Of a stretch of DNA of 64,000 bases, positions 50,596 to 59,638 are shown piece after piece (positions within the stretch are counted from its first letter, which is position 1; each line of letters opens with the position of its first letter). The notes under the pieces were generated by a model. That model was not told the DNA's origin. It made no database searches and saw only the letters and a list, made by a program, of their open reading frames with translations. The DNA is taken from assembly GCA_024636295.1 (NCBI GenBank), contig JAGXHI010000066.1:1-64000 (forward strand), written 5' to 3'. Position numbers and translations under genes: made by a program. This DNA comes from Desulfuromonadales bacterium (GTDB lineage: Bacteria > Desulfobacterota > Desulfuromonadia > Desulfuromonadales > JAGXHI01).

Positions 50596-52997
50596 GGGAT
50601 TTTCGCACTGAAATTCAAAAGCGGGTCCTGGTGCTGGACGGCGCCATGGGAACAATGCTCCAGGAGCGCGGTCTGAAGCCGGGGGGGTGCCCGGAAGAGA
50701 TGAACCTCCAGGCTCCGGAGACGGTCGAAGGCATTCATCACGAGTACGCTGAGGCCGGAGCCGACATTCTTGTGACCAACACCTTCGGCGGCAGTCACAT
50801 CAAACTGGCGCATTACGGGTTGGAAGGCCGCGTGGGTGAGATCAATGCCCGGGGCGTTGAGCTGGCCCGCCGGGCGGCGGGGGACAGCCGTTTCGTGGCG
50901 GCCGCCATCGGTCCCACGGGACGTTTTCTCGAGCCGGTGGGAGATGCCGGTTTCGACGAAATGGTGGAGGTTTTCGGCGAGCAGGTAAAAGCATTTGCCG
51001 AAGCCGGCGCGGATCTCGTCACTCTGGAAACCTTTCTGGACATTCGTGAGTTGCGTGCCGCGGTTGTAGCCTGCAGGGAGTTCTCCAGTCTGCCGGTCAT
51101 GGCCCAGATGACTTTCGATGACGGCGGGCGCACTGTGCTGGGAACGCCTCCCGAAGCCGCGGCGGTCACTCTGGAAGCGATGGGGGTGGAGGTTCTAGGG
51201 TCCAACTGCGGGCTGGGGATTGAAGGCATTTACGCGGTTCTGGAGAAGATGCGCTCCGTGGTTTCCATTCCTCTGATCGCACAGGCCAACGCCGGCCTTC
51301 CCGAGTTGAGGAACGGCCAGACTGTTTTCCCCGGCACTCCCGAGGAAATGACGGCTTTTCACGGGCGAATGGTGCCCTTGGGCGTGCGGGTGATCGGCGG
51401 ATGCTGCGGAACGACCCCCGCCCACATCCGCGCCATCCGGCAGGCGTTGGAGGTTCTCGACCAAGCCTGGACCCCCCCACCTCGAAAAACATATCTTTCC
51501 AGCCGCGGCAGTGTTGTTCCCCTGGGAGGCGGAGCCCCCTGTGCGGTTGTCGGCGAAAGAATCAATCCCACCGGAAAAAAAATCTACAGCGCCGAATTGC
51601 GGGAGGGAAAAACCGCCTTCGCCCGACGGGAGGCCCTGGAGCAGGTGAATGCCGGGGCTCTTCTGCTCGATATCAACTGCGGGGCGCCGGGTGTGGATGA
51701 GCCGGCGGTTCTGGAGAGGACGGTCATGGCCGTTTCAGGCGTCTGCAGCGCTCCCCTGGTTCTCGATTCCTCCGATCCGGCGGCACTGGAAAGGGGGCTG
51801 AAAACCGCCGACGGCAAGGTCCTGATCAACTCCGTATCCGCCGAACGAAAAAGTCTGGATGCCATTCTCCCCCTGGCGCGAAAATACGGCGCCGCAGTCA
51901 TTGGGCTCGCCCTGGATAAAGAAGGCATACCAGCGACGGCCGAGGGACGCACGGATGCGGCCCAAAAAATAATCGAGGCCGCCGAAGCGGCAGGAATCCC
52001 GCGGGGAGATGTGGTGGTCGACGCTCTGGCGCTGACCGTCTCAGCCGACCAGGCCAGCGCGGCCGTGACTCTGGAGACCCTGCGGCAAGTGAAGAGGGAC
52101 CTGCAGGTTTCGACGGTTCTGGGAGTGAGCAACATCTCCTTCGGCCTGCCGGCGCGTCCGGTGCTCTCATCCGCCTTTTTCGCCATGGCTCTGGAAAGCG
52201 GTCTCGATGCGGCGATCATCAACCCCAGGGACGAGCGGATGATGGATATCCTTCGCGCCGCCATGGTGCTTCTCGGCCGGGATGAACGGGCCGAGGAATA
52301 TATCGCCCATTACGGGGAAGCGGCTGCGCCGGCCCTGCCCGCCAGGGAGGGGGTCGAGCTTGACCCGAGAGAAAAACTCGCAGCCGCCGTGATCGAGGGT
52401 GATCGGGAGGGAATAACGGACCTGGTGGTGGCGCTCCTCAAAGAGGGATTGACGCCCATGCAGATCAGCAACGAGGGACTGCTTCCCGGACTCGAGGAGG
52501 TAGGGAGGCGCTTCGAGAAAAAGCAGATCTTTCTCCCCCAGGTCATGCGGTCCGCCGAAACGATGCAGACGGCCTTTGCACGCCTCAAACAGGAGATGAA
52601 TGGCGCTTCGCGGCAGAGCCTGGGAAAAATTCTCATGGCAACGGTGGAGGGAGATATCCATGACATCGGAAAGAACATCGTCTGCACCCTTCTGGAAAAC
52701 CATGGTTTCGAAGTCTTTGATCTCGGCAAGAATGTGCCAGCGAAGCGCATCGTGGAGCAGGCCCGGGCGCTGGAAGTCGATGCGGTAGGCCTCTCGGCGC
52801 TGATGACCACCACCCTTCACCAGATGGAGAACACCATCAACTCTCTGAAGGAGGCCGGGGTGCGCGTGTTCACACTTCTGGGAGGTGCCGTGGTCACCCG
52901 GGAATACGCCGATTCGGTGGGCGCCGATTTTTATGCGGCCGACGCCCTAGAGGCGGTTGCCGGCATAAAGGAACTCCTCCGCTCTTCCCGCCCCTGA
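50592..52997 (+). CDS. metH: Cobalamin-dependent methionine synthase, short form
   Basis: This 801-residue enzyme has the homocysteine-binding barrel (about 1-290; zinc ligands in GSNCGLG and GGCCGTTP). The pterin-binding methyltetrahydrofolate domain covers about 305-565 (VGERINPTGKK). The B12 cap and Rossmann domain cover about 590-801, with the cobalt-ligand motif GDIHDIGKN (about residue 688). The C-terminal AdoMet-binding reactivation domain of E. coli MetH (about 1230 residues) is missing. Many anaerobes use this short form with separate reactivation. The start overlaps the GerMN gene stop by 4 nt. Confidence 0.92.
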   Translation: MRDFRTEIQKRVLVLDGAMGTMLQERGLKPGGCPEEMNLQAPETVEGIHHEYAEAGADILVTNTFGGSHIKLAHYGLEGRVGEINARGVELARRAAGDSRFVAAAIGPTGRFLEPVGDAGFDEMVEVFGEQVKAFAEAGADLVTLETFLDIRELRAAVVACREFSSLPVMAQMTFDDGGRTVLGTPPEAAAVTLEAMGVEVLGSNCGLGIEGIYAVLEKMRSVVSIPLIAQANAGLPELRNGQTVFPGTPEEMTAFHGRMVPLGVRVIGGCCGTTPAHIRAIRQALEVLDQAWTPPPRKTYLSSRGSVVPLGGGAPCAVVGERINPTGKKIYSAELREGKTAFARREALEQVNAGALLLDINCGAPGVDEPAVLERTVMAVSGVCSAPLVLDSSDPAALERGLKTADGKVLINSVSAERKSLDAILPLARKYGAAVIGLALDKEGIPATAEGRTDAAQKIIEAAEAAGIPRGDVVVDALALTVSADQASAAVTLETLRQVKRDLQVSTVLGVSNISFGLPARPVLSSAFFAMALESGLDAAIINPRDERMMDILRAAMVLLGRDERAEEYIAHYGEAAAPALPAREGVELDPREKLAAAVIEGDREGITDLVVALLKEGLTPMQISNEGLLPGLEEVGRRFEKKQIFLPQVMRSAETMQTAFARLKQEMNGASRQSLGKILMATVEGDIHDIGKNIVCTLLENHGFEVFDLGKNVPAKRIVEQARALEVDAVGLSALMTTTLHQMENTINSLKEAGVRVFTLLGGAVVTREYADSVGADFYAADALEAVAGIKELLRSSRP

Positions 52998-53197
52998 CCC
53001 GATATCGATTGCGGCCCTGCCACCATCACCAGGGTGCTCATCCTTTTGGGCGTACCGTTTCTTTTTATTAAAACTTTTAATTGGATTTGCGGATAACTCC
53101 TGCAATATTTCGAGTTTCTTGCTTCCGGTTGCCGGATATGCTAATTTTGCGCCAACCGGAAACTCCGGATATCAAACCTCTCCGCCGGGGAAACGCG

Positions 53198-53668
53198 ATG
53201 GTCGTCGGATTCAATCATAACTTTCGATATAAGGGCGAGGTCTACCACGTCCAGACCGAGGATAGCGGCATTAATAATCCTCATATTATCACCCTGCTTT
53301 ACAGGGGGGGGACGATTCTGGCCTCCGAGAAGACCTCCTACGCCGATATCATCAAGATCGACGGACTCAAAGGTGTGGTCGAGGACCTCATGAAAGACCA
53401 GCACCGTCAGATGCTGCGCCGTCTCAAGAGTGGCGAACTCGATCAGATTATCGGGGCGGCTGAAAAAAAATCACCTCCGCCCGCGGCTTCTCCCCCCAAG
53501 GTGAATTCCGCAGTGCAGGGACCTTCGGCAGTCGGCCCACCCCCGGAAAGAGTGGCTGTTGCGCCTCCGTCTGGGAGAGCGCCGGAAAATGCAGCACGAA
53601 AGAGGAAAATTCCGGAAAACAGTCTCGATGAGATCATCCTTTCCTATCTGGCGGGGGAGGAAAAGTAA
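53198..53668 (+). CDS. Conserved uncharacterised protein (FNHNFRYKGEVYHVQTEDSG type)
   Basis: This 156-residue protein has a compact N-terminal domain (about 1-85). It includes FNHNFRYKGEVYHVQTEDSG, PHIITLLYRGGTILASEKTSY and DLMKDQHRQMLRRLKSGELD, a pattern I have the impression of in other deltaproteobacterial proteins but cannot name. A Pro/Ala-rich linker (about 88-135) joins it to a short C-terminal helix NSLDEIILSYLAGEEK. That architecture suggests an adaptor with a peptide-like docking tail. The start at 53198 is preferred (GGGGAAA upstream), but an ATG 20 codons earlier is possible. Confidence 0.65.
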   Translation: MVVGFNHNFRYKGEVYHVQTEDSGINNPHIITLLYRGGTILASEKTSYADIIKIDGLKGVVEDLMKDQHRQMLRRLKSGELDQIIGAAEKKSPPPAASPPKVNSAVQGPSAVGPPPERVAVAPPSGRAPENAARKRKIPENSLDEIILSYLAGEEK

Positions 53669-53754
53669 AATGCAAAGCTAAAAGTTGATACGGGTCGGTC
53701 CGTTTTTCGCCTCAATAATATCTTCGAAGGAAACAGGAAAGGAAGCACCAGTCG

Positions 53755-54582
53755 ATGTTATCGGAACCAACTGTCCGGGAACTGGAATCAACGGCCCGGC
53801 GCCTCAGGGTGGAGATTCTCAAAATGCTCAATATGGCTCGGTCGGGCCATACTGGAGGGAGTCTCTCCGCTATTGACCTTCTGACCTGCCTCTTTTTCAA
53901 TCGGATGCGTCATGATCCCGGAAATCCCGGCTGGGAAAGCCGTGATCGTTTTGTTCTGTCCAAGGGGCATGCCGCTCCGGCGCTTTACGCCTGTCTGGCC
54001 GAGTCCGGGTATTTCCCGCGCGACGACCTGAAGACCCTGCGACGATTGGGCAGCCATCTGCAGGGGCATCCTGATATGTCCAAAACACCCGGCGTTGAAG
54101 TGTGCACCGGTTCTCTCGGGCAGGGATTTTCGCAGGCCGTGGGGCTGGCTCTTGCCGGCCGCCTCTCCGGTGGAACCTCTCGCATTTATGCTCTGCTCGG
54201 AGACGGGGAGGTGCAGGAAGGGCAGATCTGGGAGGCCGCCATGGCCGCTGCCCATTATCGACTGGATAATTTTTGCGCGATGCTTGATATGAATGGTCTG
54301 CAGATCGACGGCAAGGTTTCGGACGTCATGGAGGTGAATCCTCTCGGGCCGAAATTCCTGGCCTTCAACTGGCATGTCCTTGAGATCGATGGACACGATT
54401 TCCAGGCCATGGACAGGGCTTTCGAAGACGCCGAAAAAACCAAGGGCCGGCCCACCATGATCATCGCCCGCACCGTCAAAGGAAAGGGCGTTCCCTTTTT
54501 CGAACACAAGGCCAGTTATCACGGAGTGCCGCCCAGCGACGAGGAACTCGGGTTGGCGATGGAGCACCTGGGGCATTCGTAA
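53755..54582 (+). CDS. Transketolase, N-terminal subunit
   Basis: This 275-residue thiamine-diphosphate-binding half of a split transketolase has SGHTGGSLSAIDLLTCLFF, KGHAAPALYACLAESGYF, GSLGQGFSQAVGLALAGRL and the ThDP motif GDGEVQEGQIWEAAMAA...LDMNGLQIDG. It acts with the next gene product in the non-oxidative pentose phosphate pathway. Split transketolases are common in Desulfuromonadales and Clostridia. AAGGAAG lies upstream of the ATG. Confidence 0.92.
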   Translation: MLSEPTVRELESTARRLRVEILKMLNMARSGHTGGSLSAIDLLTCLFFNRMRHDPGNPGWESRDRFVLSKGHAAPALYACLAESGYFPRDDLKTLRRLGSHLQGHPDMSKTPGVEVCTGSLGQGFSQAVGLALAGRLSGGTSRIYALLGDGEVQEGQIWEAAMAAAHYRLDNFCAMLDMNGLQIDGKVSDVMEVNPLGPKFLAFNWHVLEIDGHDFQAMDRAFEDAEKTKGRPTMIIARTVKGKGVPFFEHKASYHGVPPSDEELGLAMEHLGHS

Positions 54583-54703
54583 AACAACAGTGATTGGTGA
54601 CGGGTAAACCTGATCAAAGTCTGAATACACTGATCCTTTGTCCCTCATGGTTTTGGCTGCAGGCCTTTGGACCACGACAAATGACAGTAACGAGGAATAT
54701 ACG

Positions 54704-55675
54704 ATGATAGCAACGCGTGACGCCTACGGCCAGACCCTGGTCGAATTGGGCCGGGAAAACAAAAAAATCGTAGTGCTGGACGCGGATCTTTCGGGCTCCA
54801 CGAAGACGGCCCTTTTTTCAAAGGAATTTCCCGACCGGTTCTTCAACGCCGGAATCGCCGAGGCCAACATGGTTGGAATGGCCGCGGGACTGGCAGCGGG
54901 GGGAATGATTCCCTTTGCTTCCACTTTCGCCGTTTTTGCTGCAGGTCGTGCCTTTGAGCAGATTCGGCAATCCCTGGCATATCCCCGGATGAACGTCAAG
55001 GTGGTGGCTACCCACGGCGGCATCACGGTGGGAGAGGATGGCGGATCCCATCAGAGCATCGAGGATCTGGCCATTATGCGATCCCTTCCCAACATGACTG
55101 TGCTCTGCCCCGCTGACGGGCCGGAAACGGCTGCGGCCATCAGGGCGGCGGCAGCCTATCAGGGACCTGTTTTCGTTCGACTCGGACGGGCAAAAGTTCC
55201 GGTGATTTTCCCTGAAATGACTTCATTTTCCATAGGAAAGGGAGTCACCCTTCGGGACGGCAGCGAAATGACCTTTATCACCACCGGCCTCATGACTGCT
55301 AAAGCACTCGAGGCTGCTGATATGCTGAAAGAAGGCGGGATTTCAGCCCGGGTCGTCCACCTGGGGACGATCAAGCCTTTCGATGTCGACCTGGTGATCA
55401 AGGCAGCCCGGGAGACAGGGGCGGTCGTCACCGCCGAGGAGCATTCGGTAATCGGTGGACTCGGAGGGGCGGTCTGCGAAGCGCTGGCCGAAGGATTCCC
55501 GACGCCGGTGGAAAGAGTCGGCCTTCGGGACGTTTTCGGCCAGTCCGGGACCCCCGACGAACTTCTGGAGCATTACGGACTTACCCCGGCTCATCTGGTG
55601 GAGGCAGCCGAAAGAGTACTGCAGCGAAAAGCCCTCACCGCTGAATCCGCCTGCACCCGGTCCGCCGCCGGATAA
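54704..55675 (+). CDS. Transketolase, C-terminal subunit
   Basis: This 323-residue protein is the second transketolase half. It contains the pyrimidine-binding domain (VLDADLSGSTKTALF, NAGIAEANMVGMAAGLA, FAAGRAFEQIRQS) and the C-terminal domain (THGGITVGEDGGSHQSIEDLA...). GAGGAATATACG before the internal ATG sets the start. It lies 121 nt after the N-terminal subunit gene. Confidence 0.92.
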   Translation: MIATRDAYGQTLVELGRENKKIVVLDADLSGSTKTALFSKEFPDRFFNAGIAEANMVGMAAGLAAGGMIPFASTFAVFAAGRAFEQIRQSLAYPRMNVKVVATHGGITVGEDGGSHQSIEDLAIMRSLPNMTVLCPADGPETAAAIRAAAAYQGPVFVRLGRAKVPVIFPEMTSFSIGKGVTLRDGSEMTFITTGLMTAKALEAADMLKEGGISARVVHLGTIKPFDVDLVIKAARETGAVVTAEEHSVIGGLGGAVCEALAEGFPTPVERVGLRDVFGQSGTPDELLEHYGLTPAHLVEAAERVLQRKALTAESACTRSAAG

Positions 55676-55775
55676 CGCTCCGCCAGAAGGAGCGCGCGGT
55701 GGACACGGTCCGACACTTCCAGTCGGAACGGGAGATCAGGCGTCGTTCCTTAACCCCCAAGCTAAAGAGAAGGAC

Positions 55776-57287
55776 TTGTTCTTTAACCTGAAAAGCCTCA
55801 TCACCCGGGTCATTCTTCTCAATATCCTTATCCTGTCGGCCGGTATCGCCGCTTTTACGGTGTACCATATCCGCCGCGAGCAACTGGACATCATCGACAC
55901 GACCAGGGACAGCGCAAAATTGCTTCTGTCTACGATAGAAAAGTCGATTTTTAATTCCATGCGGGTCGGCAATACCCAGGATGTCCAGATTATTCTCGAA
56001 ATGGTGGGGCGAAACCGCCGGCTGCGGGACGTTCGCATTTTTCATCCGGATGGCACGATTCTCAAATCCGCTGATCCGGATGAACTGGGCAAAAGGGTCA
56101 GACCTCAGGAACTGGAGCTGTTCACAAGGCAGGAGAAGGACGGGATTCTCCATATCGGCGGAGAGCAGGTTCTGGGTCTCGTTCAGCCGATTTACTCAGA
56201 TGAACAATGTTTCCTCTGCCATGGGGCCGAAAACAAGGTCCTGGGGATTTTGAATCTGAACATCTCCTTGGATGAGACCTTTCATAAGCTGAGGGAATCT
56301 TCCAAGTTCTACCTGGTGTCCACCGCCCTGATTCTTGTTCTGCTGGCGGGGGGAATCTCCTTTATTCTGTTGCGTCTCATCAAGAAGCCCATACGCAATA
56401 TGGCAATGAAAATGCGGCAGGTGGAGGGGGGTGATCTCACGGTAAGAATGAATCCCCGTTCGTATGACGAAATCGGAAGTCTGATGTACAGCTTCAATGC
56501 CATGGTGCTCAACCTCGAGAAAGCGAAAAAAGATCTGGAGAAATTCCATTACGGCCAGATGGAAAGAGCGGATCGCCTTGCGGCGGTCGGTGAAATGGCC
56601 ACCGGAATCGCCCATGAAATAAAGAATCCCCTGGCAGGAATCAGTGGAGCCATATCCGTGCTGGCCTCGGATTACGAGGAGGATGACCCCCGCCGGGAAA
56701 TTGTCGGACAGATCCTCGGTCAGATCAATCGCCTCGACAAGACTGCGACGGACCTTCTTCATTTCGGGAAGCCGGGAAAACCGGAATTCTCCCATGTGGA
56801 TCTCAACTCCCTGGTCCAGGACACCCTCTTTTTCGTGGCACAGCATCCCGAGGCCCGGAAAATTCACCGCATCAAGGATCTCAACCGGAACCTGCCGCCG
56901 ATCTGGGCGGATGAAAAGCAGCTCCAGCAGGTCCTTTTCAATATCATCATAAATGCCATTCAGTCGATGAAGGACCGGGGGGGGACGCTTCGGGTGCGAA
57001 CCGAGGAGATTGACCGTAAAGATCGGCATTTCGTGCGGATCTCCATCGCCGATACTGGAGAGGGTATACCCGAAGACGAACTTGGAAGGATTTTCGCACC
57101 TTTTTATACCACCAAAACCCAAGGCACCGGGCTGGGTCTGCCGATTTGCCGACAACTCCTTGAGCAGCATGGAGGCACGATCCGGGTCGAGAGTCGACTC
57201 GGAGAAGGATCGACCTTCATCCTCGAACTGCCGTCCGCCCTGGACGAAACCGAATCTTTGAACGAGGCTTATGGCGCGCAAACATAA
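55776..57287 (+). CDS. Membrane sensor histidine kinase with periplasmic haem-c motif
   Basis: This kinase of about 503 residues has two membrane helices (about 9-32 and 178-200) enclosing a periplasmic domain. That domain ends with the haem c attachment motif CFLCH (residues 145-149; bases 56208-56222). HAMP (about 201-255), HisKA with IAHEIKNPLAGISGA (His about 280) and HATPase (NIIINAIQSMKD; DTGEGIP; GTGLGLPICRQLL) follow. Covalent haem in the sensor domain suggests detection of redox state or a gas ligand. The start is uncertain: the frame extends upstream inside the transketolase gene, and a TTG at 55776 (AAGGA just upstream) is chosen because it directly precedes the first helix. It overlaps the NtrC-type gene by 17 nt. 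Confidence 0.85.
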   Translation: MFFNLKSLITRVILLNILILSAGIAAFTVYHIRREQLDIIDTTRDSAKLLLSTIEKSIFNSMRVGNTQDVQIILEMVGRNRRLRDVRIFHPDGTILKSADPDELGKRVRPQELELFTRQEKDGILHIGGEQVLGLVQPIYSDEQCFLCHGAENKVLGILNLNISLDETFHKLRESSKFYLVSTALILVLLAGGISFILLRLIKKPIRNMAMKMRQVEGGDLTVRMNPRSYDEIGSLMYSFNAMVLNLEKAKKDLEKFHYGQMERADRLAAVGEMATGIAHEIKNPLAGISGAISVLASDYEEDDPRREIVGQILGQINRLDKTATDLLHFGKPGKPEFSHVDLNSLVQDTLFFVAQHPEARKIHRIKDLNRNLPPIWADEKQLQQVLFNIIINAIQSMKDRGGTLRVRTEEIDRKDRHFVRISIADTGEGIPEDELGRIFAPFYTTKTQGTGLGLPICRQLLEQHGGTIRVESRLGEGSTFILELPSALDETESLNEAYGAQT

Positions 57288-58644
57288 AATACTCATTGTT
57301 GACGATGAACAACTGATCCGCTGGTCCCTGGAGCAGAACCTCAAGAAGCAGGGGTATGAGGTGGTCTCCGCCGCTTCGGGCGAGGAAGCTCTGAGGGTGT
57401 TGCGGGAGGACGCCCCAGACCTGATGCTGCTCGACATACAGCTTCCCGGCATCAGCGGGCTTGAGGTCCTGGAGCGCATCCAGGAGATGGAAGAAGAGAT
57501 CATCGTCATCATGATAACTGCCCACGGAGTTCTGGAAACGGCTGTCAAGGCGATGCGGATCGGCGCCTATGACTATATTCATAAGCCGTTCAACCTGGAC
57601 GAGCTGGGCCTGGCTATCAAAAAGGCACTGGAAACCAGTGAGCTCAAGAAGCAGGTGGCTCACCTGCGCTCTGAGCAGTCGCGCAGATACGGAATCGGCA
57701 ATATTATCGGCGAGAGCCAGCATATGAAAAACGTCCTCGCCATGGTGGAGAAAATCGCCAAGAGCGAGGCGAGCACAATACTGGTCCAGGGCGAGAGCGG
57801 CACGGGAAAAGAGTTGATCGCGAAGGCCATTCATTACGAAAGCTCCCGCGCCGAAAAACCCTTTCTGGCCATCAACTGCGCGGCCGTTCCCGAGGCCCTG
57901 CTCGAAAGTGAGCTGATGGGGCACGAAAAAGGGGCCTTTACCGATGCCAAATCCCTGAAGAAGGGCCTTTTTGAGCTCGCGGACGAGGGAACGATTTTTC
58001 TCGATGAAATCGGCGATATGGAACCCGGCATGCAGGCCAAGCTTTTGCGGGTTCTCGAGGAACGCTCCTTCCGGCGGGTGGGTGGAACACGCGACATCCA
58101 GGTGGACGTGCGCATCATCTCGGCCACAAACAAGGACCTGCTCAAGGCGATGGAGGAAAAGCAGTTTCGCAATGATCTCTATTACCGTATTCAGGTGATT
58201 CCCATCTACCTCCCGCCCCTTCGGGAGCGCAAAGAGGACATCCTGCCGCTCACCCGGCATTTCATCAACCATTTCAACCGGGAATTCGGCAAAAATGTGC
58301 GGGACATCTCCAAAATCGCTGAAAAATTCCTTTTGGAATACTCCTGGCCCGGCAACGTGCGCGAACTGAAGAACATCCTCGAGCGCGCCATTATCCTGGA
58401 AAGCGAGGACGTTCTGCTGCTGGAACATCTGCCCCAGGAAATCGTGGCACGGACCAATGCACCGGGCATCGGTTCCGTCAGCATGCGTCTGCCCCCCGAA
58501 GGGATCGACATCGAGGACGTGGAGCGGGAATTGATACGTCAGGCCCTGGAGATGGCCGAGGGAAATCAGTCAAAAGCGGCCAAAAAACTTAATCTGGGAA
58601 TTGACGCATTCCGGTACAGGATGAAAAAATTCGGGTATCTCTGA
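57271..58644 (+). CDS. Sigma-54-dependent response regulator (NtrC family)
   Basis: This 457-residue activator has a receiver (about 1-120; phospho-Asp in LMLLDIQLPGISG). Its AAA+ domain (about 145-380) has Walker A GESGTGKELIAKAIH, the sigma-54-contact loop written GAFTDA rather than GAFTGA, and Walker B GTIFLDEIGDM. A C-terminal Fis-type helix-turn-helix (NQSKAAKKLNLGIDAFRYRMKKF) binds DNA. It is the cognate regulator of the haem-c kinase (overlapping genes). It needs RpoN; the only clear RpoN promoter I found in the window is that of the flp pilins. An intrinsic terminator follows. Confidence 0.93.
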   Translation: MARKHKILIVDDEQLIRWSLEQNLKKQGYEVVSAASGEEALRVLREDAPDLMLLDIQLPGISGLEVLERIQEMEEEIIVIMITAHGVLETAVKAMRIGAYDYIHKPFNLDELGLAIKKALETSELKKQVAHLRSEQSRRYGIGNIIGESQHMKNVLAMVEKIAKSEASTILVQGESGTGKELIAKAIHYESSRAEKPFLAINCAAVPEALLESELMGHEKGAFTDAKSLKKGLFELADEGTIFLDEIGDMEPGMQAKLLRVLEERSFRRVGGTRDIQVDVRIISATNKDLLKAMEEKQFRNDLYYRIQVIPIYLPPLRERKEDILPLTRHFINHFNREFGKNVRDISKIAEKFLLEYSWPGNVRELKNILERAIILESEDVLLLEHLPQEIVARTNAPGIGSVSMRLPPEGIDIEDVERELIRQALEMAEGNQSKAAKKLNLGIDAFRYRMKKFGYL

Positions 58645-58695
58645 AAGACTCTAAAGCCATCCCGGAGGCAAGGTCATCATCAGAAAATTCATTAC

Positions 58696-58728
58696 AAAGG
58701 CGGTTTAAACACCGCCTTTTTCATTTTG
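58696..58728 (+). terminator. Rho-independent terminator after the NtrC-type gene
   Basis: A stem AAAGGCGGT / ACCGCCTTT with a 6-nt loop (TTAAAC) is followed by TTTCATTTT, 52 nt after the stop. Confidence 0.85.
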
Positions 58729-58834
58729 GCCATTATCAGAAAAATCAGGAAAAGAGTCGCTCTCAGGGTTGCGCGAGTATAGAGCACTTTTTCTGATATT
58801 CTTTCTGGAGAATTTATCACGCGGGAGGAGATAC

Positions 58835-59635
58835 ATGAAAGCGGTATTGAACGATATGACACTCGCCTATGATGACAAGGGCTCCGGTCCTGCGGTTCTG
58901 TTGATTCATGGTTTCTCCCTCTGTCGCCGGATGTGGGATCCGCAGGTGGAGGCTTTGACCGGAGCCGGGTACCGGGTGATCGCTCCCGATCTGCGCGGTT
59001 CGGGGGAAAGCAGCGTGCCGGACGGGCCCTTTTCGATACCGGTCATGGGGGATGATGTGGTCGGCCTGATGGATCATCTGAATATCGAAAAGGCCGCCGT
59101 CTGCGGAATGTCCATGGGCGGGTATGTCCTTTTTGATCTGCTGGGCCGTCATCCCGGCAGGGTTTCCGCCGCCTCCTTTGCGGTCACCCGGCCGGACGCC
59201 GACGATGAAACGGCAAAGGCTCTTCGAACGAAGCTGGCCCACGCCGTGCAGGAAGAGGGGGCCGGCGAAGTGGCCCAAGCGTACCTGGGAAAACTTTTTG
59301 CGGAAAAAACTCTTCACGGCCGCCCCGACCTTGTCCGCGAGGTGGAGAGCTGGATGCTCGCCGCCGATCCCCGCGGGCTGGCTGGAGCCCTTCTTGCGAT
59401 GCGGGAGCGGAGAGATTACACAGAATTACTGGGAACCCTCAAAATCCCGACCCAGGTGATCAGCGGCCTGGAAGACCGCCTCATTTCTCCGGAGCGATCC
59501 GAAATTATTCACAGGCAGATTCCCGGAAGCATCCTTTGCCCGATCACGGAGGCGGGGCACATGGCCAATCTGGAGCAGCCGGAGACGTTCAATCGGTGCC
59601 TTCTGGGCTTCCTGAACAAGGTGCTGGAGAAGTAA
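58835..59635 (+). CDS. Alpha/beta hydrolase
   Basis: This 266-residue alpha/beta-hydrolase has the oxyanion motif HGFSLCRRMW, the nucleophile elbow GMSMGG (Ser about 93), an acid in ISGLEDRLISP and the catalytic His in EAGHMANLEQPE. The pattern is near 3-oxoadipate enol-lactonase/haloperoxidase-like esterases, but the substrate cannot be assigned. GGGAGGAGATAC sets the internal ATG. It is the first of a four-gene run (58835-62256) with short gaps. Confidence 0.84.
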   Translation: MKAVLNDMTLAYDDKGSGPAVLLIHGFSLCRRMWDPQVEALTGAGYRVIAPDLRGSGESSVPDGPFSIPVMGDDVVGLMDHLNIEKAAVCGMSMGGYVLFDLLGRHPGRVSAASFAVTRPDADDETAKALRTKLAHAVQEEGAGEVAQAYLGKLFAEKTLHGRPDLVREVESWMLAADPRGLAGALLAMRERRDYTELLGTLKIPTQVISGLEDRLISPERSEIIHRQIPGSILCPITEAGHMANLEQPETFNRCLLGFLNKVLEK

Positions 59636-59638
59636 ATT

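Noticed and set aside
52726..52739. GCAA...GTGCCA resembling a minus-strand sigma-54 site
   Set aside because: Spacing is 4 instead of 5 nt, and it lies within metH coding sequence.
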